NCBI GenBank assembly: GCA_045539475.1
Contig: JAZQFJ010000003.1
Location: 1-64,000 of the forward strand
Direction: 5' to 3'
DNA length: 64,000 nucleotides
Origin: SIG480 sp045539475
GTDB taxonomy: Bacteria > Bacillota > Clostridia > Oscillospirales > JAAYXM01
The notes under the pieces: generated by a model
What the model was told of the DNA's origin: nothing
Seen by the model: the letters and a program-made list of their open reading frames with translations, nothing else
The model's database searches: none
Translations under genes and position numbers: made by a program
Shown: positions 17,585 through 25,457 of the stretch, one piece after another
How positions within the stretch are numbered: the first letter of the stretch is position 1
Layout: every line of letters starts with the position of its first letter

Positions 17585-17878
17585 ATGGCACAAGCAACAT
17601 TCAGTGTAAGAATGGACGAAGGTTTGAAGCGGCAGTTTGACACTTTGTGTGCTGACTTTGGAATGAATGCAACCACCGCATTTAATGTCTTTGCAAAGGC
17701 AGTTGTGAGAGAAAGAAGAATTCCTTTTGAAATTGCATCTCCGTCAAAAGCTGCAAGCTTATCAGACGGAAGAACAGCTTTCTTTAGCCTTCGCCAGCAA
17801 GCAAAAGACAATGGTGTTCAGGATCTTACTCTTGATGAAATAAATGCAGAAATTCATGATGCACGCTACGGGGGATGA
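17585..17878 (+). CDS. RelB/DinJ-family antitoxin
   Basis: 97-residue antitoxin. The N-terminal ribbon-helix-helix (about 5-50: TFSVRMDEGLKRQFD, then GMNATTAFNVFAKAVVRE) is the classic RelB/DinJ DNA-binding fold; the C-terminal part (LTLDEINAEIHDAR) would wrap the toxin. Start 17585 is chosen for the AGGAGG eight bases upstream; the GTG at 17576 lies inside that site. The toxin gene starts 5 nt after its stop. Unlike most RelB/DinJ proteins, which pair with RelE/YafQ nucleases, its partner here is a PIN-domain protein. The region is AT-rich relative to its surroundings. Confidence 0.9.
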   Translation: MAQATFSVRMDEGLKRQFDTLCADFGMNATTAFNVFAKAVVRERRIPFEIASPSKAASLSDGRTAFFSLRQQAKDNGVQDLTLDEINAEIHDARYGG

Positions 17879-17882
17879 ATGC

Positions 17883-18311
17883 ATGAAATGCTATGCGGTA
17901 ATTGATACAAATGTTTTGGTTTCCGCCCTGCTTTCAAGCCATAATAATGCTGCAACAGTTCAGGTAGTGGATAAAATATTTTCAGAAGAGTTTGTTCCCT
18001 TATACAGTACAGAAATTATAGCTGAATATAACGCTGCTCTGCACCGCAAAAAGTTTAAATTTTCAGACGATTCAATAAACATTTTATTGTCCGTTATCGA
18101 ACAGAACGGGATTTTCGTCTTTCCCAATGCATCGGGTGAAATCTTGCCGGATATGAAAAATCTTCCATTCTATGAGGCGGTTTTAGAAAAGCAGAATAAA
18201 GACGCATATCTCGTCACGGGAAACATTAAACATTTTCCGCGAAAACCGTTTGTTGTTACTCCGAATCAGCTCTTGGAGATTTTTAAGCGCGATGATGACG
18301 CAGATATGTGA
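17883..18311 (+). CDS. PIN-domain toxin of a type II toxin-antitoxin pair
   Basis: 142-residue putative RNase of the COG1569-type PIN family. The first catalytic acid is in AVIDTNVLVSALLS at residue 6, with further conserved acids in the EIIAEYNAAL region and the late DAYLVTGNIKHFP segment. Start 17883 begins directly with this core; the ribosome site GGGGGATGA overlaps the antitoxin stop, giving coupling. The last eight residues, KRDDDADM, extend beyond the usual family end (VTPNQLLEIF) and are encoded by the 20 bp repeat shared with the AraC gene, so the natural 3' end may have been replaced at insertion. Confidence 0.88.
   Translation: MKCYAVIDTNVLVSALLSSHNNAATVQVVDKIFSEEFVPLYSTEIIAEYNAALHRKKFKFSDDSINILLSVIEQNGIFVFPNASGEILPDMKNLPFYEAVLEKQNKDAYLVTGNIKHFPRKPFVVTPNQLLEIFKRDDDADM
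18285..18304 (+). repeat. 20 bp direct repeat, right copy (3' end of PIN gene)
   Basis: Identical to 17143-17162. If the cassette between the copies were excised, the AraC gene would regain a KRDDDADM end and the terminator at 18323. Confidence 0.8.
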
Positions 18312-18322
18312 ATAACTTGAGG

Positions 18323-18356
18323 AGCAGGGTTCGTCCGGATTTGGACGAACCCTGCT
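18323..18356 (+). terminator. Terminator after the toxin gene
   Basis: Arms AGCAGGGTTCGTCC and GGACGAACCCTGCT, then TGTGTTTTA. Confidence 0.8.
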
Positions 18357-18373
18357 GTGTTTTATAATGAATT

Positions 18374-18399
18374 TCTCCACCGCCGAATGGTGGTGGAGA
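18374..18399. repeat. Hairpin at the 3' side of the 830-residue protein gene
   Basis: Arms TCTCCACC and GGTGGAGA, about 22 nt past the minus-strand stop at 18422. It may act as a weak terminator, or be a fragment of the same CTCCACC hairpin family found in frame at 7998. Confidence 0.5.
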
Positions 18400-18421
18400 G
18401 GTTGATTACAGAATACTGTGT

Positions 18422-20914
18422 TTATTTATCTGTTATAAGTGTGCCGTTTGCAAGGATTGCATATCCTTTTATATCGGTTGCATTATCGTCATTTATAATA
18501 GTGAACTGGTTATCCTTGCTTGACATTGCATATCTCTTGGTACCGAGCATGATGCCCTTTTCAACTGCGCGGTCTAAGCCTACGAACTCTGCCATTACTG
18601 CTTTGTCTGTTGTTCCTCCAACATCAAGGATGTCTATGATAATGCGCATTGTGTCACCAACATAGGTCGGGGCGTTGTCTCCGTAAACTGCCGTTACCGT
18701 GCAAGTTTCCCAAGCTTTGAAGGTGTATTCCGAATTAAGGCTTACGATTTCGGTGTTATCGTTTTCATCGGTCTTTGTCCACCACTTGAATACTCTATCT
18801 CCGGTTGCAATGCACTCAACGGTATCGCCATATTTTACTTTTGCAGAGCTTCCGCCGTTTACTGTGCCGTTTACTGCAGTTACATCGATATCAGGCACAA
18901 GAAGTTCATACTGTGCAACAAAGATTTCCGTTCCGGAAATTTCAGGAGCAAGAGCTCCCTCTCCGTAGGCTACGCCAGAGCCGTAATGTGCCCAGTGTTC
19001 TGCCTTTCCATAGCCGGTCATTGACGGAAGTGCCGGCATTTTGCCACCTTCGATCGTCACATCAAGAAGCTGACCGTTGTAGTTATAAAACTCAGCCTTG
19101 TTCTCTGCCGTTCCGCTTATCGGCTCGTAAACTGCGATGAGGTATGTTGTTACCCCAACCATTGGATAAACCTTAACTGTCTCGCCGGGGATAATCTGTC
19201 TTTTATCCGTTGCCCCCTTCGCCCAGTAAAGGAATTTGTAGCCTTCGGGAGTTCCGATATCTTCAATTTCAATGGAAGCAGTTCCGTTGTACGCTACTTT
19301 AATTTCGTCCGCAGGCTCTCCTTTCTTACTATCGGTAAAATATTTCAAAACCTGAACGGTTTTATCTCCGATAATGGCATAATCTTCGTCTGCTTTTACA
19401 TCACTGAATGCTTTAGTCATTTCAGCATCGTTTACAGTAAGCGTTACTGATGCAGGATATCCATTGACATCTGCAGTTATTGTCGCAACGCCGGGTTCTT
19501 CCGCGGTGATTGTGTTATTGGCTATATTAACAGAGATAACATCGCTGTTCAAAGATTCAAGCTTTGTTACATCAACATCGTCAATCGGCTTACCGGTTGC
19601 ACTGTCATTTACTTTGAAGTTAAGCTGTACACTATCTTTTACCTCAAAAACAGCATTTCCTGCATCAATGCTTGCAACGGGATAGCCCTTAACACCGGTT
19701 AAATCACTGCTACCGGAGAGAGTCAGACTTATAGGGCGGACATAACCTAAGTCCTGATATGAAGTACTACCTATAACATTATTGTTTTCAGTTCCGTTAA
19801 TGCTTTCAAATACGAGATAGTATTCTCCGGGATTATTTGCTTCGAACACGGTCTCTTTGGTGTCGCTTGCCGTATGTTTCACACCGAAATCAACTTCAGG
19901 GATAACCGGCTCTTGCTCGCTTAAAAGAGTTTCAAGATCCCCTGTGTTTTCAAAAAGATACATCGCAGCACTTGTGCTGTTACGTTTCATCCAATAATCA
20001 AGTGTCAAATAATACGTTCCCTCTTTTGGAATGCGTATTTTAAAAGCCACATAACTTCCCTTTTGATGTAACTGGAAATACGGCGCACCATCCTGCCAAG
20101 CAATCGCTCTCGTCCCTGTTGCGTTAAGAGAATCAAACTGTACTCTACCACCGCTGTTTTCGTATGTAATCGCTATGTCAGGACTTGGGGTGTCTTCATC
20201 TTGCGGATCTGCTTTTAAATAAGTATAATCAGCTTCACTGAATGAATAAACTGCTTTTACATCACTGTAAGTCGGCTCGACATAAGAAAATGTAAGTGAA
20301 GTCGGGAACATTCTGTATTTCAGACTACCATTTACATCATATGCTTCTGAAAGTACAAAAATAACAAGATATTTCTCGTTCGCAGTCAAAGATACAGAAT
20401 CTTTAGAGGTTACGGGGTTCTCATCATTCGTTTTGTTACTGTTATAACAGACACCAGAGAAAATCTTACCGTCTACTCCGTCAATAACCTTCGAAATGTC
20501 AATGTCTTCCGTAAGCGAAACTACATAAACATTACCAATTCCACCATTAGAATATTTGAAATAATCATATTCAACTTTATAGTCTCCCGTCGCCGGTGCG
20601 TTGAACTCAAACGCAACATACTCTTTCTCGGCACTCGACTTAATCGCCACTCCTTGATAAGATTCACTAAACTCAGCGCCTAAACCTGCACTTTTCTCAT
20701 AAAATTGCCAAACATCGCCATAGGAAAGAGAAGTATTATTTACTTGCTTTCCATTGTTATCCGGAGCCATGGCAAACTCATAAAAATTAATACTAAAATC
20801 ATTCGTTCCCTCCGCCGTTGTGGCAAATGCCGACGGGATCAGCGCGAGCATCATGCACAGGATGAGCGCTACGCACAAGATGCGCGAAAGCTTTGTTTTA
20901 ATCTGTCTTTTCAT
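18422..20914 (-). CDS. Secreted multi-module protein with Ig-like and InlB-like repeats
   Basis: 830-residue exported protein of unknown function. Signal peptide 1-32 ending AFA-T. Two copies of a roughly 170-residue beta-rich module (about 35-210 and 222-400) share the pattern YxFS...W...YVAFxxxxPxxGxYxxxxxYxxR and also resemble the N-terminal module of the giant protein at 7830; they look like carbohydrate-binding (CBM6-like) beta sandwiches. A Big_2 Ig-like domain (about 405-500) follows, then InlB-type beta-grasp repeats (about 505-750; FLYWAKG, FKWWTK). There is no SLH or LPXTG anchor, so it is probably released or held by glycan. Its promoter carries a copy of the AraC motif, which places it in the same regulon. 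Confidence 0.85.
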   Translation of the reverse strand: MKRQIKTKLSRILCVALILCMMLALIPSAFATTAEGTNDFSINFYEFAMAPDNNGKQVNNTSLSYGDVWQFYEKSAGLGAEFSESYQGVAIKSSAEKEYVAFEFNAPATGDYKVEYDYFKYSNGGIGNVYVVSLTEDIDISKVIDGVDGKIFSGVCYNSNKTNDENPVTSKDSVSLTANEKYLVIFVLSEAYDVNGSLKYRMFPTSLTFSYVEPTYSDVKAVYSFSEADYTYLKADPQDEDTPSPDIAITYENSGGRVQFDSLNATGTRAIAWQDGAPYFQLHQKGSYVAFKIRIPKEGTYYLTLDYWMKRNSTSAAMYLFENTGDLETLLSEQEPVIPEVDFGVKHTASDTKETVFEANNPGEYYLVFESINGTENNNVIGSTSYQDLGYVRPISLTLSGSSDLTGVKGYPVASIDAGNAVFEVKDSVQLNFKVNDSATGKPIDDVDVTKLESLNSDVISVNIANNTITAEEPGVATITADVNGYPASVTLTVNDAEMTKAFSDVKADEDYAIIGDKTVQVLKYFTDSKKGEPADEIKVAYNGTASIEIEDIGTPEGYKFLYWAKGATDKRQIIPGETVKVYPMVGVTTYLIAVYEPISGTAENKAEFYNYNGQLLDVTIEGGKMPALPSMTGYGKAEHWAHYGSGVAYGEGALAPEISGTEIFVAQYELLVPDIDVTAVNGTVNGGSSAKVKYGDTVECIATGDRVFKWWTKTDENDNTEIVSLNSEYTFKAWETCTVTAVYGDNAPTYVGDTMRIIIDILDVGGTTDKAVMAEFVGLDRAVEKGIMLGTKRYAMSSKDNQFTIINDDNATDIKGYAILANGTLITDK

Positions 20915-20950
20915 ATGGATATTCCTCCTTGAAATTTTAACTATATGTTA

Positions 20951-20979
20951 AATATAGCAGATTAAAACGCATTTTTAAA
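20951..20979 (-). promoter_or_regulatory. Promoter of the 830-residue secreted protein gene
   Basis: On the minus strand TTTAAA (20979-20974), 17 bp spacer, TATATT (20956-20951). AAGGAGG precedes the ATG at 20914. Motif copy C lies 17 bp upstream of the -35. Confidence 0.7.
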
Positions 20980-20996
20980 GTGGTTTTGGTCACTTT

Positions 20997-21096
20997 TGCC
21001 GGATTATATAATAGAAAAGAAACAAAGTCTGAGAGAATTCAGATTTTGTTTCAAGATAATAGAAAATATAATTTCTTTTTGCCCGATTATGTAATG
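20997..21096 (-). promoter_or_regulatory. Paired 17 bp operator motifs (copies C and D), probable AraC sites
   Basis: On the minus strand copy C is TATTATATAATCCGGCA (21013-20997) and copy D is CATTACATAATCGGGCA (21096-21080); they match copy A at 14 and 15 of 17 positions. Start-to-start spacing is 83 bp, close to eight helical turns. C is 17 bp from the -35 of the secreted-protein gene, D is 2 bp from the -35 of the TIM-barrel gene. Confidence 0.65.
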
Positions 21097-21098
21097 AC

Positions 21099-21127
21099 TT
21101 TACTGCCGTTTTGTAGTATTATATAAA
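21099..21127 (+). promoter_or_regulatory. Promoter of the TIM-barrel gene
   Basis: TTTACT (21099-21104), 17 bp spacer, TATAAA (21122-21127); AAAGGAAG ribosome site before the ATG at 21155. Confidence 0.65.
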
Positions 21128-21154
21128 TAATTATAAAATAAAGGAAGCGTTAGT

Positions 21155-21946
21155 ATGTATAAGATAGGAAGATCCGGAGGCTACGGACTTGATATTTCCG
21201 ATGAGGGCTTTGCCTCGGTTAAAGAAAGCGGAATGAATTTTCTGGAATACAGTGCCGGCAGAGAGCCGTATGTTGAGGCACGCGATTTTGCAAAGCTTGC
21301 AAACAAGTATGACATAAAATTGTGGACATGCCACCTTCCGTACCGCCCGTATGAAAGAGGGGACGCTTCTTCTCCCAATCGTGAGATCAGAAAAGCCGCC
21401 TTTTCTCGTTTTTCTGAGGAAATAAAGAAAGCCGCATCCGTTGGCATTGATAAGATTGTTCATCATCCCGGCACACCGTTTCCTGATGAAAGCGAGCGTC
21501 CGGAACGCCTTAAATATGCAGCGGAATTCGCAAGCGAGCTTGCAGAGCTTGCCGCACGCGAGGGCGCGGTTGTTGCAGTTGAGGATATGCCGCATTGCAT
21601 CGGAAGAAGCATCGACGAGCTTGAAACAATTCTCAGTGCCAACGACAAGCTTCGTATCTGCTTTGATGCAAACCATCTTCTCAACGATACGCACAGCGAT
21701 TTTATCAACCGCCTCGGCGATAAGATTATTACCGTGCATTTCTCGGATTATGATTTTATTGAGGAACGCCACTGGGTTCCGACAGACGGAAAGATTGACT
21801 GGGTGCCGCTTATCAAAAAGCTTTACGGCGCAGGATACAATGGTCCGTGGATGTACGAGTGCAGCCTGAGAGGAAGAACGGACGAGGATTTCTATAAGCT
21901 CGCCGCGGGGATACTTAAAGAAGCGGGAGTTCCCGAAAATATGTAA
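21155..21946 (+). CDS. Xylose-isomerase-like TIM-barrel sugar isomerase/epimerase
   Basis: 263-residue protein of the AP-endonuclease-2/sugar-phosphate isomerase superfamily. Likely metal ligands lie at the ends of successive strands: E143 (AVEDMPH), D171 (CFDANH), the H195-D198 region (VHFSDYD) and E235 (MYECS), the arrangement used for divalent metal binding in this fold. The substrate is unknown; in this locus an isomerase or epimerase for a released sugar or sugar acid is likely. It is monocistronic, divergent from the secreted-protein gene, with motif copy D by its promoter and a strong terminator after it. Confidence 0.88.
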   Translation: MYKIGRSGGYGLDISDEGFASVKESGMNFLEYSAGREPYVEARDFAKLANKYDIKLWTCHLPYRPYERGDASSPNREIRKAAFSRFSEEIKKAASVGIDKIVHHPGTPFPDESERPERLKYAAEFASELAELAAREGAVVAVEDMPHCIGRSIDELETILSANDKLRICFDANHLLNDTHSDFINRLGDKIITVHFSDYDFIEERHWVPTDGKIDWVPLIKKLYGAGYNGPWMYECSLRGRTDEDFYKLAAGILKEAGVPENM

Positions 21947-21956
21947 AAATAAGCAG

Positions 21957-21988
21957 GGATTGTAGCAAAATGCATTTTGCTACAATCC
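21957..21988. terminator. Perfect 32 bp palindromic terminator
   Basis: Arms GGATTGTAGCAAAATG and its complement with no spare loop, followed by TTTACTTT, 10 nt after the TIM-barrel stop. A related GGACTTGTAG hairpin is at 37178. Confidence 0.8.
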
Positions 21989-22047
21989 TTTACTTTATAA
22001 ATATTAGCATTTTTCTCAACATTTTTCAATTTTCTCAATAATTGTTA

Positions 22048-22076
22048 TTGACCTTGCGTAAAATAAATGTTATTAT
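22048..22076 (+). promoter_or_regulatory. Promoter of nfnAB
   Basis: TTGACC (22048-22053), 17 bp spacer, TATTAT (22071-22076). Confidence 0.6.
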
Positions 22077-22120
22077 AATATAGTTAAAAAAATAACAAAA
22101 TGTATCAAGGCAGGGATAGT

Positions 22121-22963
22121 ATGTATAAGATTCTGAAAAAAGAGTATCTCAATCCCACAGTTGTGCGGATGGAGGTTTCGGCGCCTGAGGTCGCCCGCCG
22201 TGCGGATGCCGGTCAGTTTATTATTCTCCGCGCAACGGAGGACGGAGAGCGCATGCCTCTCACCGTTGCGGATTACGACAGAGAAAAAGGCACGGTTACG
22301 ATAATTTTCCAGGTTGTCGGCGCTACGACGGAAACGCTCCGTCATCTTGAAGAGGGCGATTATATTGCCGATTTTGCAGGTCCGCTCGGCAGGAAGACAG
22401 AGACCGAGGGGCTTTCCTCCGTTGCTGTTGTCGGCGGCGGTGTCGGAAGCGCGATTGCATATCCTGTTGCAAAGAAGCTTCACGCTCAGGGAGCAAAGGT
22501 TGACGCTATCGTCGGCTTCCGCACACGTGATCTTGTTATTCTTGAGAATGAATTTCGCGCTGCAAGCTCTGAGCTTCACATTATGACCGACGACGGCACA
22601 TACGGTGAGCGCGGGCTTGTTACCGAGGTTCTTGAAAACCTCATCAAGGCAGGCAGAAAGTATGACGAAGTTATCGCCATCGGTCCGCTTCCGATGATGA
22701 AGTTTGTTTCTCTTCTCACGAAGAAATATGATATCAAAACCGTTGTAAGCATGAACCCGATTATGATTGACGGCACGGGAATGTGTGGCTGCTGCCGCCT
22801 TACTGTCGGCGGGAAAACGAAGTTTGCGTGCGTTGACGGCCCTGAGTTTGACGGACACCTCGTTGACTTTGACGAGGCGATACGCCGCAGCCGTATGTAC
22901 AGCGATTTTGAATCACATTCACGCGAAGAGACGTGCAATCTCTTCAAAAAGGAGGTTGAGTAA
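22121..22963 (+). CDS. nfnA: NfnA-like FAD/NAD-binding ferredoxin-NADP oxidoreductase subunit alpha
   Basis: 280-residue small subunit of the NADH-dependent reduced ferredoxin:NADP oxidoreductase, a flavin-based electron-bifurcating cytoplasmic complex. It has the FNR fold: an FAD beta barrel, the GGGVGSAIAYPVAKKL nucleotide-binding segment, and a C-terminal cluster site MCGCCRL...C for [2Fe-2S]. Start 22121 is chosen because AGGGAT precedes it and MYKILKKEY aligns with the family start. It is followed after 2 nt by the large subunit. The protein also resembles dihydroorotate dehydrogenase electron-transfer subunits, but the glutamate-synthase-like partner decides for Nfn. Confidence 0.9.
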   Translation: MYKILKKEYLNPTVVRMEVSAPEVARRADAGQFIILRATEDGERMPLTVADYDREKGTVTIIFQVVGATTETLRHLEEGDYIADFAGPLGRKTETEGLSSVAVVGGGVGSAIAYPVAKKLHAQGAKVDAIVGFRTRDLVILENEFRAASSELHIMTDDGTYGERGLVTEVLENLIKAGRKYDEVIAIGPLPMMKFVSLLTKKYDIKTVVSMNPIMIDGTGMCGCCRLTVGGKTKFACVDGPEFDGHLVDFDEAIRRSRMYSDFESHSREETCNLFKKEVE

Positions 22964-22965
22964 TC

Positions 22966-24342
22966 ATGGCAAATATGTCTCCGAAAAAGAATCCCATGCC
23001 GCAGCAGGAGCCTTGCGTGCGCTGCAAAAACTTTGATGAGGTTGCGCTCGGATATACGGAAGAACAGGCAATTGACGAAGCAAAACGCTGTCTTAACTGC
23101 AAAACCCGTCCGTGCGTTGCCGGATGCCCCGTTGCGGTGCAGATTCCGGAATTTATCGCACGCGTCGCCGAGGGTGATTTTGACGGCGCATATAAAATAA
23201 TAACGGAAACCAACTCTCTCCCCGCAGTTTGCGGAAGAGTCTGCCCGCAGGAAACGCAGTGCGAATCAAAATGCGTTCGCGGGATAAAGGGTGAGTCTGT
23301 CGGAATAGGCCGCCTTGAGCGCTTTGTTGCCGACTGGCATATGAAAAACGTGAAAACCGAAGCAAAAAAGATAGAGAAAAACGGACATCGCGTTGCCGTT
23401 ATCGGCGCGGGTCCTTCCGGTCTCTCTTGCGCCGGAAGCCTTGCCGCGCGCGGTTATGACGTGACTATCTTTGAGGCACTTCACGTTGCCGGCGGCGTTC
23501 TGTCCTACGGTATTCCGGAATTCCGCCTCCCCGGAGAAGTTGTAAAGCACGAGATTGACGAGCTTCGCGCTTTGGGCGTTGAAATTAAAACTAATATGAT
23601 AATCGGAAAGACTATGCTTATTGACGAGCTGTTTGAAGAAGGCTATGAAGCAGTGTTCATCGGCTCGGGCGCAGGTCTTCCGAAGTTTATGAACATCCCC
23701 GGCGAGAACTTAAACGGCGTTTACTCCGCAAACGAATTCCTCACCCGCATAAATCTTATGGGTGCATACAAAGAGGACTCCAAAACCCCGATTATGCACG
23801 CAAAGCACGTTTGCGTTGTCGGTGGCGGAAACGTTGCAATGGATGCGGCGCGCTCGGCAAAAAGAACGGGGGCGGATGTCACGCTTGTTTACCGCCGCAC
23901 GGCAAACGAGCTTCCCGCACGTAAGGAGGAGGTTGAACACGCACTTGAAGAAGGAATCAAGTTTGAGTTCCTTACCTCTCCGATTTCGATAAACGGTGAC
24001 GGCGCGGTTTCATCAATCACTTGTGACAGAATGCGCCTTTCCGATCCGGACGAATCCGGAAGAAGACGCCCGATGGTTATCGAAAACAGCGAGTTTGACA
24101 TAGAGTGCGACTGCGTTATTATGTCAATCGGAACATCTCCGAACCCGCTTATCGCATCTTCCACAGACGGACTTGATACCCAGAAATGGGGCGGTATCGT
24201 TGCCGATGAGGTCGGCAAAACAAGCCGCGATATGGTCTGGGCAGGCGGAGATGCCGTAACAGGCGCCGCGACGGTAATTCTCGCAATGGGTGCCGGAAAA
24301 ACCGCCGCCGAAGAAATCGACAAAGCGATAATGGGCAAATAG
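22966..24342 (+). CDS. nfnB: NfnB-like NADPH-dependent glutamate synthase-type oxidoreductase
   Basis: 458-residue large subunit, the site of bifurcation. N-terminal cysteines (CVRCKNF, CLNCKTRPCVAGCPV, CGRVCPQETQCESKC) bind two [4Fe-4S] clusters; VIGAGPSGLSCAG is the FAD site and VVGGGNVAMDAARS the NADP site; the C-terminal GGDAVTGAATVILAMG is typical of the family. It lies 2 nt after nfnA. There is no large glutamate synthase subunit beside it, and the NfnA neighbour supports ferredoxin/NADH/NADPH exchange rather than glutamate synthesis. Confidence 0.92.
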   Translation: MANMSPKKNPMPQQEPCVRCKNFDEVALGYTEEQAIDEAKRCLNCKTRPCVAGCPVAVQIPEFIARVAEGDFDGAYKIITETNSLPAVCGRVCPQETQCESKCVRGIKGESVGIGRLERFVADWHMKNVKTEAKKIEKNGHRVAVIGAGPSGLSCAGSLAARGYDVTIFEALHVAGGVLSYGIPEFRLPGEVVKHEIDELRALGVEIKTNMIIGKTMLIDELFEEGYEAVFIGSGAGLPKFMNIPGENLNGVYSANEFLTRINLMGAYKEDSKTPIMHAKHVCVVGGGNVAMDAARSAKRTGADVTLVYRRTANELPARKEEVEHALEEGIKFEFLTSPISINGDGAVSSITCDRMRLSDPDESGRRRPMVIENSEFDIECDCVIMSIGTSPNPLIASSTDGLDTQKWGGIVADEVGKTSRDMVWAGGDAVTGAATVILAMGAGKTAAEEIDKAIMGK

Positions 24343-24352
24343 AATATAATGG

Positions 24353-24380
24353 AATCAGCCGCCTTGCCGGGCGGCTGATT
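24353..24380. terminator. Bidirectional terminator between nfnB and degV
   Basis: Arms AATCAGCCGCC and GGCGGCTGATT, convergent genes on both sides. Confidence 0.85.
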
Positions 24381-24392
24381 TGTTATGTCTTT

Positions 24393-25253
24393 TTATCTCT
24401 TGCTTCCGAGGAAGAACACTGCAAGAGTTCCGGGGCCGGAATGAGAACCGATAACCGGACCTACATCCGTTATAATCTTCACGTCTGCTCCCTTTTCCTC
24501 AAGGAGCGCCTTCATTTCGGCCACATCGTCCGGGCAATCTCCATGAGAGATATAAACCGTACCGTTTTTGTCAAGCGCAAGCTCAGAGTATTTATCGGCG
24601 ATGGTGCGAAGCGCAGTTTTTCTTCCGCGCACCTTTGACACATTGATAAGATGTCCCTCATCGTCAACGTGCATAACCGGCTTGATGTTCAGCACGCCGC
24701 CCACAAAAGCTGCCGTGGGGCTTACGCGCCCGCCGCGCTTTAAGTATTTAAGATCATCCACCGTAAACCAGTGACACAATTTCAGACGTATGTCCATAAC
24801 GTAGCGCGCAACATCCTCAATGCCTGCGCCTTCATCCTTTTTATCTGCGGCAAGCATAACAAGAAGCCCCTGCCCCGCCGATGCGCAAAGCGTGTCCACC
24901 GCGATAACGCGGCGATCCGGAAACTCATCCAAAAGCTCCTCTGCCGCAAGGCGGCCTGCATTGTAGGTGTTGCTGAGGCCCGAAGAGAAGCCGAGGTACA
25001 AAACATCGCGTCCGGCAATAAGCTCTTCGCGGAAAATCTCTTTAAAGCCCTCTATATTTATTGCGGAGGTCTTTGCAACCGCACCGTCTCTCATTCTGTC
25101 GTAAAAGTCCTTTGCGGCAAGCTCCTCATTTTTATATTCCTTATCCTCATCCGTGAAGCGAAAGGTAAGGCTCTGTGCGCGGATGCCGCGGCTTGCGAGA
25201 ATTTCTGCCGAGATATCACAGGCAGAGTCCGTAATAATAACAAAATCGTTCAT
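24393..25253 (-). CDS. DegV family protein (fatty-acid binding, FakB-like)
   Basis: 286-residue protein of the DegV family, which binds a fatty acid and presents it to the FakA kinase for incorporation into phospholipid. Characteristic parts: VIITDSACDIS at the start, FSSGLSNTYNAGR in the middle, LKYLKRGGRVSPTAAFVGGVLNIKP and the C-terminal VGPVIGSHSGPGTLAVFF. Start 25253 is used because MNDFVIITD begins the fold and AGGAGG is upstream; the ATG at 25283 precedes that site. No fakA gene is in the window. Monocistronic. Confidence 0.92.
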   Translation of the reverse strand: MNDFVIITDSACDISAEILASRGIRAQSLTFRFTDEDKEYKNEELAAKDFYDRMRDGAVAKTSAINIEGFKEIFREELIAGRDVLYLGFSSGLSNTYNAGRLAAEELLDEFPDRRVIAVDTLCASAGQGLLVMLAADKKDEGAGIEDVARYVMDIRLKLCHWFTVDDLKYLKRGGRVSPTAAFVGGVLNIKPVMHVDDEGHLINVSKVRGRKTALRTIADKYSELALDKNGTVYISHGDCPDDVAEMKALLEEKGADVKIITDVGPVIGSHSGPGTLAVFFLGSKR

Positions 25254-25365
25254 AGCGTAAATTTCCTCCTGTAAATTATGCATTTATTCTAACACACTTT
25301 AATCACTTTTTAAACACTTTGCCTCCCTCTTTCTCAAAAACGCACAGTAGAACACGAAATCCGAC

Positions 25366-25427
25366 ATTCTACCGATAGTAGAATTAACAAAATTTGCGTT
25401 GTTTTATACTCAGAATTATGGTACAAT
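25366..25427 (+). promoter_or_regulatory. Inverted repeat and promoter before the XRE membrane regulator
   Basis: Inverted repeat ATTCTAC-cgata-GTAGAAT (25366-25384), with another GTAGAA half site near 25348, upstream of TTGTTT (25399-25404), 17 bp, TACAAT (25422-25427). A likely autoregulatory operator. Confidence 0.6.
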
Positions 25428-25457
25428 AATTAAAAAGGCGAATCGGAGGTGTGAAAT

